From Ilyonectria destructans (taxonomy: Eukaryota > Ascomycota > Sordariomycetes > Hypocreales > Nectriaceae): a DNA stretch of 64,000 nucleotides. The stretch lies in assembly GCA_020740775.1 (NCBI GenBank), contig JAHEWK010000012.1, positions 2,170,001 to 2,234,000 on the forward strand, read 5' to 3'. The position numbers and the translations under genes were made by a program. The notes below the pieces were generated by a model. That model saw only the letters and a list, made by a program, of their open reading frames with translations. It did no database searches and was not told where the DNA came from. Of this stretch, positions 1-11,761 are shown in pieces. How positions within the stretch are numbered: the first letter of the stretch is position 1; every line of letters starts with the position of its first letter.

Positions 1-1427
1 CAGGTGCCGTTGATGGGAGACATCTACGAATCTGCCTCACGAGTGCTCATCTGGCTTGGGCCCGGTAGCGACGAGATAGCTTCCGTCTTCCACCGGGCGA
101 CTTTTCTAAGCCCTTTCATCTCCTCTCCTCTCTACTTTCTCCGATCGTTTGGTCCAAGAGTTGGAGACCAGGTTCGGAAATGGAACCTTGTCTACTCGGT
201 TTCTAACTGGCTTTGGCACCGGTTCTGTGCGTCACCCTAGGATCCGGCTTTCCAGACCTCACGTTTGACTAAGCTGATACTTTTGCAGATCACGGAAGCC
301 TTGCCGATGCAGAGGGAATAATTCATATCAGCTGCAATGAATGGTTCTCGCGCATGTGGACTATCCAAGAACATTTACTCGCAAAACAATCGGTCCTAGT
401 CGCTGGATACCATTACTGCTCTTGGACGGCATTCTCTTCGTATTGGATGTGGAGTCTTCGGGCGATTCACTCCCTGAGAAAGGGTTCGTTACCAGCTTCC
501 TTGCGCATTGCGACCTGGGTTGCCTTTAAGAATACAGCGGCAGCCAAACGAGGCCAAAGTTTATCGTCAGCCTCATTCGACATTTTCTCTGGCTTTGTAG
601 AATGTGCTCGCACCCACCGAGCGAGAGATCCCCGAGACAAGGTGTATGCCTTTTTGCCCCTCATCCAAAAACTCCAACCCAGCGTCACTCCGTTACCTGT
701 CAACTACTCCCTCTCTTATTCCCGTGTCTATCAAGATTTTGCGAGATACACAATTCGGCTTTCAGGCTCGCTCAAGTACTTGGAAAGCCTTCCGCCACTT
801 CGACACAAGAGCTCATTGCCATCTTGGGTCATGGATCTTCAAACCCCTGCCAAGTTTCCCATGAAGAAATGGGCAGCCAGCCAACTTGATGCCAGGGCTA
901 CTGGCGATAGCAAGGTGGATCTTCAGCTATTGGAGTATTCAAGGTCGCGTGAGCTCTTACTAAGGGGCTCCAAGGTTTCACACGTCAAAGTACTTTCGAC
1001 CCCAGGTCCAATGAAGCCAGAGCATGCTGATGAGCTCAAGGATTGGTTTTTCAGATGGATTGGGGAAATAGGGACAGCCGTTCGGCAAGGAAATCTCCCT
1101 TGGGCATACACTTCAGTGGATTCGGGGCTTGACGAGTTCCTTGACGGCGTAATTCGATTCGACCCGTTTCTGGGTGGCAGTGTCTTGTTCTTAACGTCTT
1201 CAGGACACGTCGGGGTCTCTAATTTTCATCTCCAGCATGGAGATCAAATCGTTCTGCTTGCCGGCTGTTCTCTGCCCACAGTTCTCAGGTCTTCAGGGGG
1301 TCAAAAAGGGAAGATGCATTTTCTAGGAGTCTCCTTCGTCGCCGGTATCAGCCATGGAGAAGCTTGGGACCACCACGGCAAGAATGACACGACCACAACG
1401 CGCCTCGAAACATTTACTCTTATCTAG
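1..1427 (+). CDS. HET-domain (heterokaryon incompatibility) protein, 5' partial
   Basis: HET proteins act in allorecognition and programmed cell death of filamentous fungi. The reading frame is open from the left edge, so the start is missing. The visible part begins inside the HET domain, with the signature IYESASRVLIWLG. An intron fits at 227-288 (GTGCGT donor, CTGAT branch, GCAG acceptor). Joining across it gives the HET core NEWFSRMWTIQE, which supports the model. The C-terminal 300 or so residues have no domain I recognise. The stop is TAG at 1425-1427. The next gene converges on it from the minus strand, with only 61 bp between the stop codons. The family is certain; the partner specificity is unknown. 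Confidence 0.85.
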
Positions 1428-1488
1428 AATGTGGACATTCATTCTTTCATAAAACGTGCGTGTACATAAATTACAATTATTCGCCAGC

Positions 1489-2752
1489 TCACAACGCCTC
1501 ACTACTCCTATCCAATCCCTCTTTTGCAGCATCCTGTAGCCGTAATAACGAGCCCATAACATATTCATATGTCAACATGGTGGCTGTGGCAGCAGGAACG
1601 CTGCGCGCCATGTTGACTCCCATTCCATTGTACAGTGCCCTCCAACCCTCCTCTCGTAAAATTACCTGAAAGGTATGAAAGACCCCTTGATATTTGGGCT
1701 GCAGTAACATGCTGTGAAGCCCTGCACTTTGCAACCGGTTGAACCCTCCGAGGCCTTCGAGAAACTCAGCGCCAGGAACTGGACGCCTTTGAGTTTGCAG
1801 CCTAGTCCGAATCACTTCATGAGGATATGTAAGACTGCTAGCGATTATCTTGGACAATACAGAAGCGGATAGAATGCCCAACCACTCCGCTGTATCGCCA
1901 CCATTTGATCGAGAAGCGCCCATCCCTTTCCCCGTGAGTTCTATTTTCAGGTATTCATAGATAGGGAATTGGATTGCAACATGTGAGAGGCCAAACAAGG
2001 AAGCTCGAAGACCAGAGTAAAATGCGGCTGAACCTTCGGTCATGTATATCTTGTAGGCGGCATCCAGTGTCGAATGGTATTGCCAGTTGGATCTATGAAT
2101 CCTTCCCCTCCGAAATAAGCGACGTCCATATGGCCGGTACGCTTGTGACATAAGGCGAACTTTGATTGTCCATATCGGATTTGTTGCTACAGTCGACGCA
2201 GTACCAGCTGCGATGGATGAAATTATGTTCACAATGTTAGGGCTCGAGGACAGCTGAGCTAGATGGTCCAAGTCAGCAGTTTTATCCGGAAGGTAAAGGA
2301 AGTTTCCCAATACTGATAGGCACCCGTTACGACATGAGCCGAAATTACTTACGATAAACCTGTGGCAATATGCTTTTGGACCGGTTGTAGACTGTGAACC
2401 AGATAGCCCAGGTAGGGAGATAACCGAGAACTAGAGGCCCCATTCCTCGATACATCCCCCGCAAACCCTCTCCTCTCCAGATAAGGCGCGCTGTTTTAAA
2501 GAGGCCATTGTACAATTCAGGGTGTGCTCGTGCGTGTATCTTGTTCGTCGCGCGGGTATGGATTGGTACGAGGCTTCCTTGCGCTTGAAGCCGAATCTTG
2601 ATAACGTCCAAAGGGCAAGTGAAGATAGCCGAGGCAAGGCCGCTGGTGGCGCCTGAAACAGCGTTCATCTGAGCGTTACTAGCGGTAGTGGCCCATCTCT
2701 TCAACGGCGGGATGCGGGGGGATGCGGAAGACATCGAGACGCATGTTTGCAA
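1489..2752 (-). CDS. mitochondrial carrier, NAD+/pyrimidine-nucleotide type (YIA6/NDT1-like)
   Basis: Inner-membrane transporter of the SLC25 family. Two exons, 2752-2353 and 2312-1489, give about 407 residues. Three carrier repeats are visible by their signatures: FTCPLDVIKIRLQAQG, ATNPIWTIKVRLMSQ and LTYPHEVIRTRLQTQ. Each is followed by the usual YxG segment (YRGMGPLVLGYLPTW, FYSGLRASLFGLSHVAIQFP, LYNGMGVNMARSVPA). The tryptophan-containing second signature (NPIWTIK) and the GYLPTW segment are those of the yeast NAD+ carriers and related folate/pyrimidine carriers, so the exact substrate is inferred. The proposed intron is only 40 bp (GTAAGT...CTATCAG), very short even for a fungus. A later start at 2734 is possible. 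Confidence 0.85.
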
Positions 2753-3639
2753 TGTTGATGTTTAGAGGCACCTGAGAATATCTGCTAACGATGAGGCTGG
2801 TGTTTTTATGTTGCTTAGTCAGCCTACCCTAGAGCAGGGTGGAAGGAACGCCATCGGCTCTTAATAAGGAACCCGAAGGAGCAATGCGGAACTAATCCTA
2901 TGTTTTTAGATGCGATTTGATCTAGTGATATAAATGACGAGGGCAAGTTAAGTTAATATGCTAAATTCTAGACTTCCTGTCCTGCAATACGTTCTCAATC
3001 TGATGTAACACTTTAGATCGATGTAGCATGTAACAGAGACGCACCTGATCACATACCGCCGTATCGAGTCAATAAATTGGCCCTTTTTATGGGCTTAAGC
3101 TAAGCTATATGAGGCTTAGATTTCCTAAATCATTGGCCATCAAAAAGCCCGAAGGCAATAAGTGGGGGAAGGATTCCGGGCCAATTTACTAAGATGTTAC
3201 GGTACTGTCACGGCAGGAAGTGCAGGGATGTGAGATGCATCCATGAGAGTGAATTGTGTCTGTCTGGGCTATCTAAGACCCCGGACCTAGGGGCTTTTAT
3301 GTACTTCTATGTACTTCAATGACTAGGGCGAAATAGGTGTAGGGAGCAGAGCCCTGAGGAATGCGTACAGGAATGTGACCGGGATGACCGAGGACCTAGA
3401 CGTCCGAGGCCGGTACCCGCATTCCGCAACAGGTACTCATCGGAAATCTCCACTCCAAATATCTGACGGTTGCAAAATCCACGACCTAGTCATCTGTTAG
3501 ATACGCAATTTGCTGTATGCAATAGCAGAGATGATTGATCAAATGATGTAAATTGATGTGATCTTTTTCCATTGATTGAGGGTCACAGAGGCCCTCCTTT
3601 ATACTCAAAGGGATCTAGATCAGGGTGCCAAAGGGAGAC

Positions 3640-3744
3640 GGATCCGGCGTTGTTATGATGCCGGATCCGGCTTATTACCTGATCCGGCGTTCCGCATCCG
3701 GCGTTCCGGATCAGGCAGTCCGGATCCGGCAGTCCGGATCAGGC
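3640..3744. repeat. CCGGATCC-rich minisatellite
   Basis: Imperfect tandem units of roughly 13-20 bp built around CCGGATCCGGC or CCGGATCAGGC, alternating with GCGTT and AGTC spacers. At least six units can be followed. The core CCGGATCCGG is a perfect palindrome, so single strands could fold. A related but different CCGG-rich patch is at 33561-33670. Confidence 0.75.
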
Positions 3745-4561
3745 ATGTTATGCCGCCACACGAGGTCTCAATCCAACATCATCTATAAGCTTCATCAATT
3801 AATTTTGAGCGCTTATCGTTAAACACCTCTGTGGCTGTATCTACTGCATAAGAAGCTTATCTCAAACCCCGTTCAAACCTATTGTCGTCTGTAGATGGCA
3901 ATTTTAGTTCGGCAACCAAACTCCCTCCGACAAAATTTATATAGCTGAAATTGCGTTTGACTTGTAGTCTTTTTATTTGAGTGCTAGAAGTATTTCTAGC
4001 TAAAATAAACGCAAAGGAATACACACTACACCCACGCGAGTACTAGCAATGACTTGTGGAGAGTATAAAAATGCTCCCTGGCATATTTTATGTTGCCTAT
4101 TGAAATACACGATTTGAAAATTTAGCGTCTGTAATAATAGCGTCATTCGCAATGTTTAGCCCTATCGTTGACATCTAGTTGGCCTATTCTGTTGAGATAA
4201 TAAGGAACTCAATGGTGCGAATTGGTTATCGATGGCGAATGCCAGGGTTGTATTAACCGCGCCAACCACAATCCTGCCAGCAAATGACGTGATGGATGTA
4301 TTTGGCTTGAGCCCCAAAAGTTCGCGCATGCAAACATTCCGCTTCACGGCACTGCGGTCAATATTAACCCGCAAATCATGAGGGTGCGAAATGATGCGAG
4401 AAGACAGGCGTATTATGGAAATTCTGACGCGTGCGATTGTGCTGGTTCCACCCACGAGCCTCAACCTAACCACAATTCATGAGAAATATGAGCAATATCT
4501 ATTAGCCTCGGATCAAGAAAAAAAAGAAGGGACATCCTCCGAACACCCTGGTCGAAATCAG

Positions 4562-4570
4562 TATATATAA
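4562..4570 (+). promoter_or_regulatory. TATA box of the polysaccharide lyase gene
   Basis: TATATATAA about 100 bp upstream of the ATG at 4669, the usual distance in fungal genes with short leaders. Confidence 0.55.
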
Positions 4571-4668
4571 CTCAAGCTCACGGGCTCATCATAACCCGGT
4601 ATATTCACAGAGCATCGAGGTTCTAGGCAACACTACGGATCATTCGCTCAATCCTTGTACATTGCACC

Positions 4669-6484
4669 ATGCGTGTTCAACTGTCTCTGTGGCCCCTTCT
4701 CGGCTTGCTTGTGGCCGCAGAAACAGGTCCATTTTTAAAGGAAGTCGGCGACGGCTCATGGGTAATCGGCAATGACATATGGAATGTCACCCAAGGCCCT
4801 GTCTATGCCAAAAAGCTGTTTTGGGAGGGTGTTCCGGGAGCTGATCTTGTTGGATCTGCCGTTGGGCATTACATTGGATACGGTAAGTTCGGCTTTTCTC
4901 CCCTTTTCTTTTCTCCCCAAGAACACATGTCTAACTATTGTCACCAGATGGCGAGGACAATTTGAAGTTCACCAACGCTACCATTGTGGCAAAGGGAACG
5001 CATCATATTGATGTGGCATTCCAATCGAGTCTTGGAGATCTTCATTGGGTGATTTTCGATGATCTTTCTGGCGCATACCAATATTTTGTCAATGCCGCTC
5101 TCCCGGATATTAGCATCCTTCGAACACTCTGGAGATTGTCGCCAGATTATTTCACGCATGGCCGTACCCACCTGAAGAACGAGGCTCTTCCCGATTTTAG
5201 TCTTTACCAAGACTCGGTTAAAGTGCAAGACGAGACTTGGCAGCTGGCTGATGGATCATTCATTACAAAGTATGATTGGTCCAACGCAGTTAGGGACAGA
5301 GACTTCTACGGCGTGTATGGCTCAGAGGCTGGGTCCTGGTGGATTCACCCCTCAACCGAGTACTACAACAGCGACCACTATAGTCAGACCTTGACTGTCC
5401 ACAGAGAAAGCAGTACAGGAGATGCTGTGCAGCTGAACGTTGTTCAGGATACATCTCATTTCCGTGTTGGTCAACAGACCCCCCAACCCATCGGCAAGGT
5501 CTGGGGTCCATGGCTCTGGTATTTGGTACAGTCTTTGTCTACAAGTCTTTGCGTATATAATCACAAGCTAATTTGGACAAGAATAATGGCAGCATTGCAG
5601 ACGTCCAGCAAAGACGTAAAGAAGAGCTCAAGCACTTCCCGTACAACTGGTTCAGCAACACTGCTTACAAGTCCAGAGGAGGCGTCCAAGGAACACTCCG
5701 CCTCTCCGACGGTCGACCCGCATCCTATGCTGCCGTCTACCTCGGGGATACTGACACTACTATTCGGCCCTCAATCCAAGGCAGTAATTACTACTACACC
5801 ACTTACACCAATGACAAAGGCCGGTTCTCTTTCGACGACGTGAGGACTGGTTCGTATGGACTCTACGCGTGGTCATATGGTGGAAAACTTGCGGATGTGT
5901 ACACCAACTTCACCAAGTCCGATGTGAAAATCACGAAAGACAAGACCTTGAATCTGGGTCAGCTGTCCTGGGAAGTTAGTGACGTATCTAAGCGCATCTG
6001 GCAGGTCGGTGAATTCGACAAGACAGCGCGAGGATTCCAAAATGGAGGTGTTCCGTACCAGCACGGTGTCACGGAAAAGAGCCCAGCCAACCTCACCTTC
6101 GTTGTCGGCGAGTCACAGGACGCGGACTGGTACTACGCGTCGTCTGCTCTTGGGACTTGGACTATAGAGTTCCAGCTCTCAGCTGAGGAAATTGCGGTTA
6201 ACAATACTGCGCTGCTGAGCGTCTCACTGGCTGGCTACTCACAGAGCGCTGCACTGGATGTCAGTGTAAACGGAGATGTGTACGACTCGTTGAGCAAGAA
6301 TATCCTCACAAGTGATCCTGCGCTCTACCGCTCTGGCAAAGTCAGTGGCGAGTGGCGATTCTTCCAGTATGAGGTCAAGCCTGGCGTGTTGAAGGAGGGC
6401 CTGAACACGGTTGAGTTTACTGTCACAAGATACACTCTGTGGCGAGGCTTCTTATGGGACAGCATTATTTTTGAATGGCAGTGA
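4669..6484 (+). CDS. polysaccharide lyase family 4, rhamnogalacturonan lyase-like, secreted
   Basis: Predicted to cleave rhamnogalacturonan I of pectin by beta-elimination outside the cell. Three exons (4669-4882, 4948-5525, 5582-6484) give about 564 residues, a little longer than typical fungal RGL4 enzymes. Residues 1-18 form a signal peptide (MRVQLSLWPLLGLLVAAE). The N-terminal two thirds match the PL4 catalytic beta-sandwich, including VQDETWQLADGSFITKYDW and SWWIHPSTEYY. The lysine of TKYDW and the histidine of TVHRE are my candidates for the catalytic Lys/His pair. An FnIII-like domain follows (VQGTLRLSDGRPASYAAVYLG), then a carbohydrate-binding beta-sandwich (YYASSALGTWTIEFQL) to the end. 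Both junctions restore family sequence, for example WYL/NNGSIADVQQR. The family call is strong. Confidence 0.9.
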
Positions 6485-8152
6485 TGGGTATTCCGAGTTG
6501 GGAAATCAAGAGTTGCAACATGAGATGTCTGTAGAATTCAAACTTTGACTCGCTGATAATCCGGCATCCGGTGACGTTCAGGACCATGTTATAATCGTCA
6601 TCTTGTCTGAGTGGTATTGCGGAGTGTGGTAGTAGGGAGTAGACTAATAGTAGTCCTGAAAGCCCATCGTCGCAGCCACTGTAGGCAAAAAAGGGACAGC
6701 CGATAAAAATTGGCGCAAGCTGACTCCCATGAAGGGACATGGGACGCGTTACCGCCGAACGACGCGACCGGATCCTAGGGCTTGGCGTGGTCGTGTGCGA
6801 TGATGTTTGCCGGGCCAGCCTGCTCTGCGGCGAGACCATTCATCATGCCAAGGACACCCAGGCAATAAGTAAGGATGATGAAGCTCATAGGCATGCCTAT
6901 GAGGACGGAGTACTGATCTAGACAGGAAACGTTGTACTTGTCGTCTTTGGCACTGTCTTCCAACCATCCAGCCTGCCTGCCAGCCACATCGGCAGACCCC
7001 AGGCAGGATAGGTATATTGAAATGCTGGTATCCTGGGGAAGGATGAACGATGTAGAGGTGGAAAAGGATATGCACTCATCATTCCCACGCTCTGGTTGAA
7101 GCCATGCAGCCGGATGGAATTGCACATGCACCACGGTACATATGAGTCCGCCTTCTTGGCGCCATTCCAGGCTTTGGAGGGAGCTGACATGCGCAGATGA
7201 ATCGGATTATCACCATTGACTCGCCAGTTTAAGCGAGGGAAGTTGAGTACGGTCAACTAGGATGGACAATGTTTGGGGACTTTACAGCACTGATGGCGGG
7301 AGGATTACGCATTTTGAATGACCAGCTATGATGCTGTCTTAAGGAGCATCCGGAGCCTAACATTAATTAGCATGGGGAAAAAAGACACGATGGAGTCTTG
7401 GCAGTTTAAAGTCGTTGCCCAATCTAAAAAGTAAGGTTTAATTAGGTTGTTACCCTCGGCTCGGCACTTGTAATGTCCATTCCGCGGGTGTGGGGCCTAC
7501 TCCAAGCGAACTTCGGAGTTGTGTCGCTGACGGAATCAGAACTCAAGGGAACTATTGCTTCTATTCGTCCTGTTTTTTTTTCTGGTTGGAAACGCAAAGG
7601 CTGTTAATCATTTTCTTTTACAGACCGAAAAGACCCAATGGCTACGCGTACTTCCAAACATGTCCTGCTTCTCAATCCCACTGCACTTCTAGGTTGAGAG
7701 CTCCACCTAAATAAAGCCCGTGATATGGACCCTAAGTTAAGTAGCTCTTCACATTTTCCGAGTTAGGCAACTGAGACGGTTTAAACTTTTAATTATACTT
7801 TGCTTACCAAGATTGACACGATGTGGGATGTGTGGGATGCGTGGGATGATTACGAAGTCGACAAGGGTAAAGGCCCTCTATGCATTCAAGTCTACGTACG
7901 CTGTAATACACGGACTAAGTCTTTTTGCTTTCGTACCGCGAGCAAACCGCTCGATATGGTCCCTGATTATTAATCGCTATTCTTTAGAGGCCTCGGCACG
8001 GGTAGCTATTAATGTCCGTTTAACATACGTCGGTGGAATCGTCTATATAAGATAACCAAGAGTTAACGTCGCTCAAATCACCGCCTTTATCCGCATCCCA
8101 AACAATCAACCAGTCCTAAAATCGATCAACGACGGCTTCACTAGCACTTAGG
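6485..8152. other. intergenic region, no supported gene
   Basis: Minus-strand open frames of about 110-120 codons overlap between 6749 and 7256, but none has a signal peptide, domain or intron structure I can defend. The segment 7400-8050 is ordinary mixed-composition spacer. The last 110 bp hold the promoter of the SnoaL-like gene. Confidence 0.5.
8044..8050 (+). promoter_or_regulatory. TATA box of the SnoaL-like gene
   Basis: TATATAA about 105 bp upstream of the ATG at 8153. Confidence 0.5.
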
Positions 8153-8641
8153 ATGAAGGTTTCTATTTTCGCTTTGATGGCCGGCGCCCTCAGCGTCCTT
8201 GCTTCCCCACCAAAAGTATTCTCAACCCAGGTGAAGCCTCCCTATTGCCCGCCTCGCCCAGTGACGGAGTGGCAACGACGAGTCATCTTGAACGAATTTC
8301 TCCAGAAGTTTTATGTCGACATGAACTTCACGGCCGCCTATCTTGACCACGTTTCGGAAGACTACATTCAGCATAATCCATTCGCGCTCTCGGGTCGCAA
8401 CAACAGTCTGAATGCCTTGCTGTCAAGCGGCATATCTCAAAATAGCGCCAACTTTACCATACTCCGAACCGGAGTCGATGGGAACTTGGCGTTTGCTCAT
8501 GTACGCATGGATTTGGCTGGTGCGCCTCAGCCAAGTGTGGCGATCGATATCCTCAGGTTCGATGGCTCCTGCATCCAGGAGCACTGGGACTCCGTTCAGA
8601 CGAGACCGGAAAATCCAGTTAACCCCCTAGCCCTGTGGTAA
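8153..8641 (+). CDS. secreted SnoaL-like (NTF2-fold) protein
   Basis: Single exon, 162 residues. Residues 1-17 are a signal peptide (MKVSIFALMAGALSVLA, then SPPKV). The rest matches the SnoaL-like NTF2 fold: an N-terminal helix pair (NEFLQKFYVDMNFTAAYLDHVSEDYIQHNP), then strands with VDGNLAFAHVRMD, and the C-terminal signature IDILRFDGSCIQEHWDSVQ. Relatives include polyketide cyclases and small isomerases, but many fungal secreted members have no assigned substrate. No polyketide gene is nearby, so a cyclase role is not implied. Three possible N-glycosylation sites (NFT, NNS, NFT) fit an extracellular protein. Confidence 0.85.
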   Translation: MKVSIFALMAGALSVLASPPKVFSTQVKPPYCPPRPVTEWQRRVILNEFLQKFYVDMNFTAAYLDHVSEDYIQHNPFALSGRNNSLNALLSSGISQNSANFTILRTGVDGNLAFAHVRMDLAGAPQPSVAIDILRFDGSCIQEHWDSVQTRPENPVNPLALW

Positions 8642-9643
8642 AGGCGTCACCCGTCTATTGGAGAGAGAGTTTTGTACATAATGGGTTCCTTTGCATACGA
8701 TGACTCTAGGGAAAAGGCAAAAGAGGTAGAGAGGAGATTACCCTATATCAATGCTCAGTCCAAAAGTGAGGTCCGCTGGTACTCAAGAGGGCTGTTGACT
8801 CTTTACAAAAATGAGGGTACACTTACTACTCTGTTTCTTTTTTGGATGACAATTTTTGTATCGCGATGCATGTTGTGATGGTGCTGGAGAGCACGCTGGA
8901 GTTCTCATGACAGTTGGACTAGCCTACTAAAACTAGATAGTGCTGTTTAAAGTGAGTGCACTGCTCAAGAAATTGAGTGTGCATACTTTTTCCCTTCTCT
9001 ACTTTCAAGAGTACATTTCTTGTCTTGCGTTGTGATCATAACCAACCTGACGTGGGAGCTCAAATTGAACCTTTCCCTTTCCTTATGAAAATAGAAAGAC
9101 ATCTGATCAAGTGTCTACACTATCTCATCTTCATCTTCCTTCCCTAGCTGCTACCTAGATCCATCTTTTCCCGATTTTCTTGCTGGGTCTCATACACCCG
9201 CTATCTCTGGATTGGTTTGTACTGAATGCATCTCCCACTAATGAAATAGGTGTTGAAACTACTGCCTACTTTGTAACATCTTTACTATAAATAATATACA
9301 TACTCGGAATCAATAATCCACATAGGATTCGCGTTGAGTGCGGTCATAAGTGTCTTGGTGAAATTTTGCGTCCTATTATTTGTTGGCTTGCACTGTCTTT
9401 TATGTCCCACACTACTAAATTACACCAATGGGGAGTCTCAATTCCTCATTAAGTATCCATCATTGCATCTAAAGTGGGTGCATTGTGCCGTCTTCCCCTC
9501 ACCGCCTTCACCATTCATCAGTTCCGCCCTATCGGCTGACCCATGCTTTCAGCTTCCAATATTAGGCCTTAAGGGCAGGAATTTTCAGTTCGCTTCCCTC
9601 GAATGGTCCGTAATCGCGCAAGGGCATTTTTTAGTTCACCAGG
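8642..9643. other. intergenic region, no supported gene
   Basis: About 1 kb of spacer. A 107-codon plus-strand frame ending at 9657 overlaps the start of the HET gene in another phase and lacks any domain. Nothing else can be supported. Confidence 0.5.
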
Positions 9644-11531
9644 ATGCGGCTTATTGACGTTTCAACGGTAACGCTCAAGGATTTTGTTGGGCAAAATATC
9701 CCGCGCTACGCCATCTTATCCCATACCTGGGGCGAAGATGAATTGCTCTTCGAAGACCTGAACGGAGGTACTCCAAAACGAGGACTTCAGAAAGTCCTTG
9801 ATACCTGCAGACAAGCCAAGCTTGACAATATTGACTACGTCTGGGTCGACACTTGCTGCATTGATCGGTCCAGCAGCGCAGAGCTCTCAGAGGCTATTAA
9901 CTCCATGTTCAAGTGGTACAACAAATCGGCCGCCTGTTACGTATATATGGAAGACGTTGTACTCGCACAAGATGGCCCGACCATCAACATGGTCAACTTT
10001 GATAGCAGCAGGTGGTTCACCAGAGGATGGACGCTTCAAGAGCTTATTGCGCCTCATGAGTTGCAGTTTTTCGATCGCGACTGGAAGAAAATGCAAAGCA
10101 GGCATGAGCTCGCGCAGAGACTTTCAAACATTACCGGAATCCATACGGATATACTATCACGAAGACATCGACTTGAACGCCCGGTTCTTCTGCTCCGTCG
10201 AAATAACCACAGCACAAATTGCCCTGCTTGCAAGGCCTACGATGGCCTTGCCTTGTACCTAGGGAACGAGACCATTGCCACAAAGATGAAGTGGGCCGCG
10301 AACAGGGTGACGACCCGTGATGAGGATATAGCCTACTGTCTCCTGGGATTGTTTGATATCAGCATGCCCCTATTATACGGAGAGGGCAAAAACGCATTCC
10401 TACGGCTTCAGGAAGAAATCTTGAGGAAAGCCCCTGACCAGACTATCTTGACCTGGACGGAGTCGTTCTTAAGACGCGGGAGACAAATATCGTATTTGCC
10501 TGAACATCCATCCTCTTTCCAGTTTGAATTAGGGAAAGGCACCGACGGTCGATTCGCACGAAACGACATCATCACCACACCCAGAGGCTTGGAGGTTGAC
10601 GTGATGCTTGGACCTTGCGTTGTAACACGATTTCACGACAACCAAACGGAGAAACAATTCAACAAATGGTTGGCAGTCCTTAGTTGCCCTGTTGATGTAG
10701 ACCATACTTCTCGAGTGGCCATTCTCGTGGCCCCAATCGACAATGAATCTCCTGCCACAGGCTATCGACGAGAGCACAAGGAATCACTAATAGCGTTAAA
10801 GGTCGGCGAGAGGCCTCGAGTTTTAGAAAACATTGTCCCATCGTTTCCATCCATACGCCGGCAACCAGGGGATATGTCAGGTATGTTTATGGTGTTCCAC
10901 TTATTCTGTGTGGAAAAGATAGTAAATCTTTTTGAGGTTCAATTCCTAACCGTATTTGTTAGTTGATTGCAACTTTGATGAGTTTAAACCGCAGAGGATT
11001 CACCTACCATCTTTGGAGCTCTCCCTGGGGTCCTTTGAAGAACGCCGACAGGTCAAGATGGCATTCCATGGGTATGGCAATTGGCACTTGGAGGCCCAAG
11101 AACCTCATTTCTTCAAGGGAGAGACAATACTTAAACCGGAGTTCCTCACCGGAGAAAGTCTCATTGACAACATTAGAGTCGCCGGTGTTTTCTTCTTTGC
11201 CAATGATGAAACTGGCTTTTTTGTCGTCTGGGGTGTCACAGGCTCAGACAGCTACGAACGCGGATTATCTAACGCTCATCAGGTGTGCTGGATTGAGCCT
11301 TGGGAATCCTTTTTCCATGGTGACCTATCTTATTTGGCTACGGGTGATGGGATGGATGAGACTCTCCGAACTGTGCGGGAGAATTATGTCAAACAGTACA
11401 CGGAACACCCGTTTGTTAAGCCTGCGTCAGAGTTGATAGGGTTGGGCTTCCACGCCAAGGCCTGTATTGAGCTTTCCGAGTTTTTAGGCAGGAAATGGTA
11501 CACAATCAGTGTTAAGATCGAACAGACTTAA
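9644..11531 (+). CDS. HET-domain protein, HET-E/VrtD-like N-terminus
   Basis: Two exons (9644-10880 and 10963-11531, intron with GTATGT donor and CTAAC branch) give about 601 residues. The protein opens directly with the HET domain: MRLIDVSTVTLKDF, YAILSHTWGEDELLFEDL, VWVDTCCIDRSSSAELSEAI, MFKWYNKSAACYVYMEDV and RGWTLQELIAP, all in the canonical order. The segment EDIAYCLLGLFDISMPLLYGEG is the usual end of the conserved block. The C-terminal 280 residues have no NACHT, WD40 or other recognised domain, so this is the short HET architecture. Its role in recognition or cell death is inferred from the family. Confidence 0.9.
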
Positions 11532-11761
11532 CTATACAGTACCAATTGTTCACTATTTATTGCTTCTCAACTCGGAATACAAATAATTGCGTGCTAGAGT
11601 TCTATCAATATTGCGTGATAGTGGGCCTTAAGAGCAAGCCTCACCACGTGGTACTAGGCAGAGGTTCAGTGTATTTGTTTTCTTCTAACAGGGTGATCTA
11701 AGTTTTAAACACTTGTACAAAATAAGCTTTATGTAGAACAAGAAGCAACTATCCCATAATA

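Larger units (their letters stand above)
2753..4668. other. intergenic region with short GC-rich repeats
   Basis: No convincing gene on either strand across 1.9 kb. The stretch 2880-3130 is AT-rich and full of stops. A CCGGATCC-type minisatellite lies at 3640-3744 (separate entry). A 103-codon minus-strand open frame at 4162-4473 has no recognisable domain and odd composition, and I do not call it. The last 110 bp form the promoter of the polysaccharide lyase. Confidence 0.6.

Noticed and set aside
4162..4473. 103-codon minus-strand open frame upstream of the lyase gene
   Set aside because: No domain, no signal peptide, repetitive Arg/Ile/Ser composition, and it lies in the lyase promoter region.
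6749..7256. Overlapping minus-strand frames with a hydrophobic patch (MPMSFIILTYCLGVLGMMNG)
   Set aside because: Looked like a small membrane protein, but several frames compete, there is no clean start or intron logic, and no family match comes to mind.
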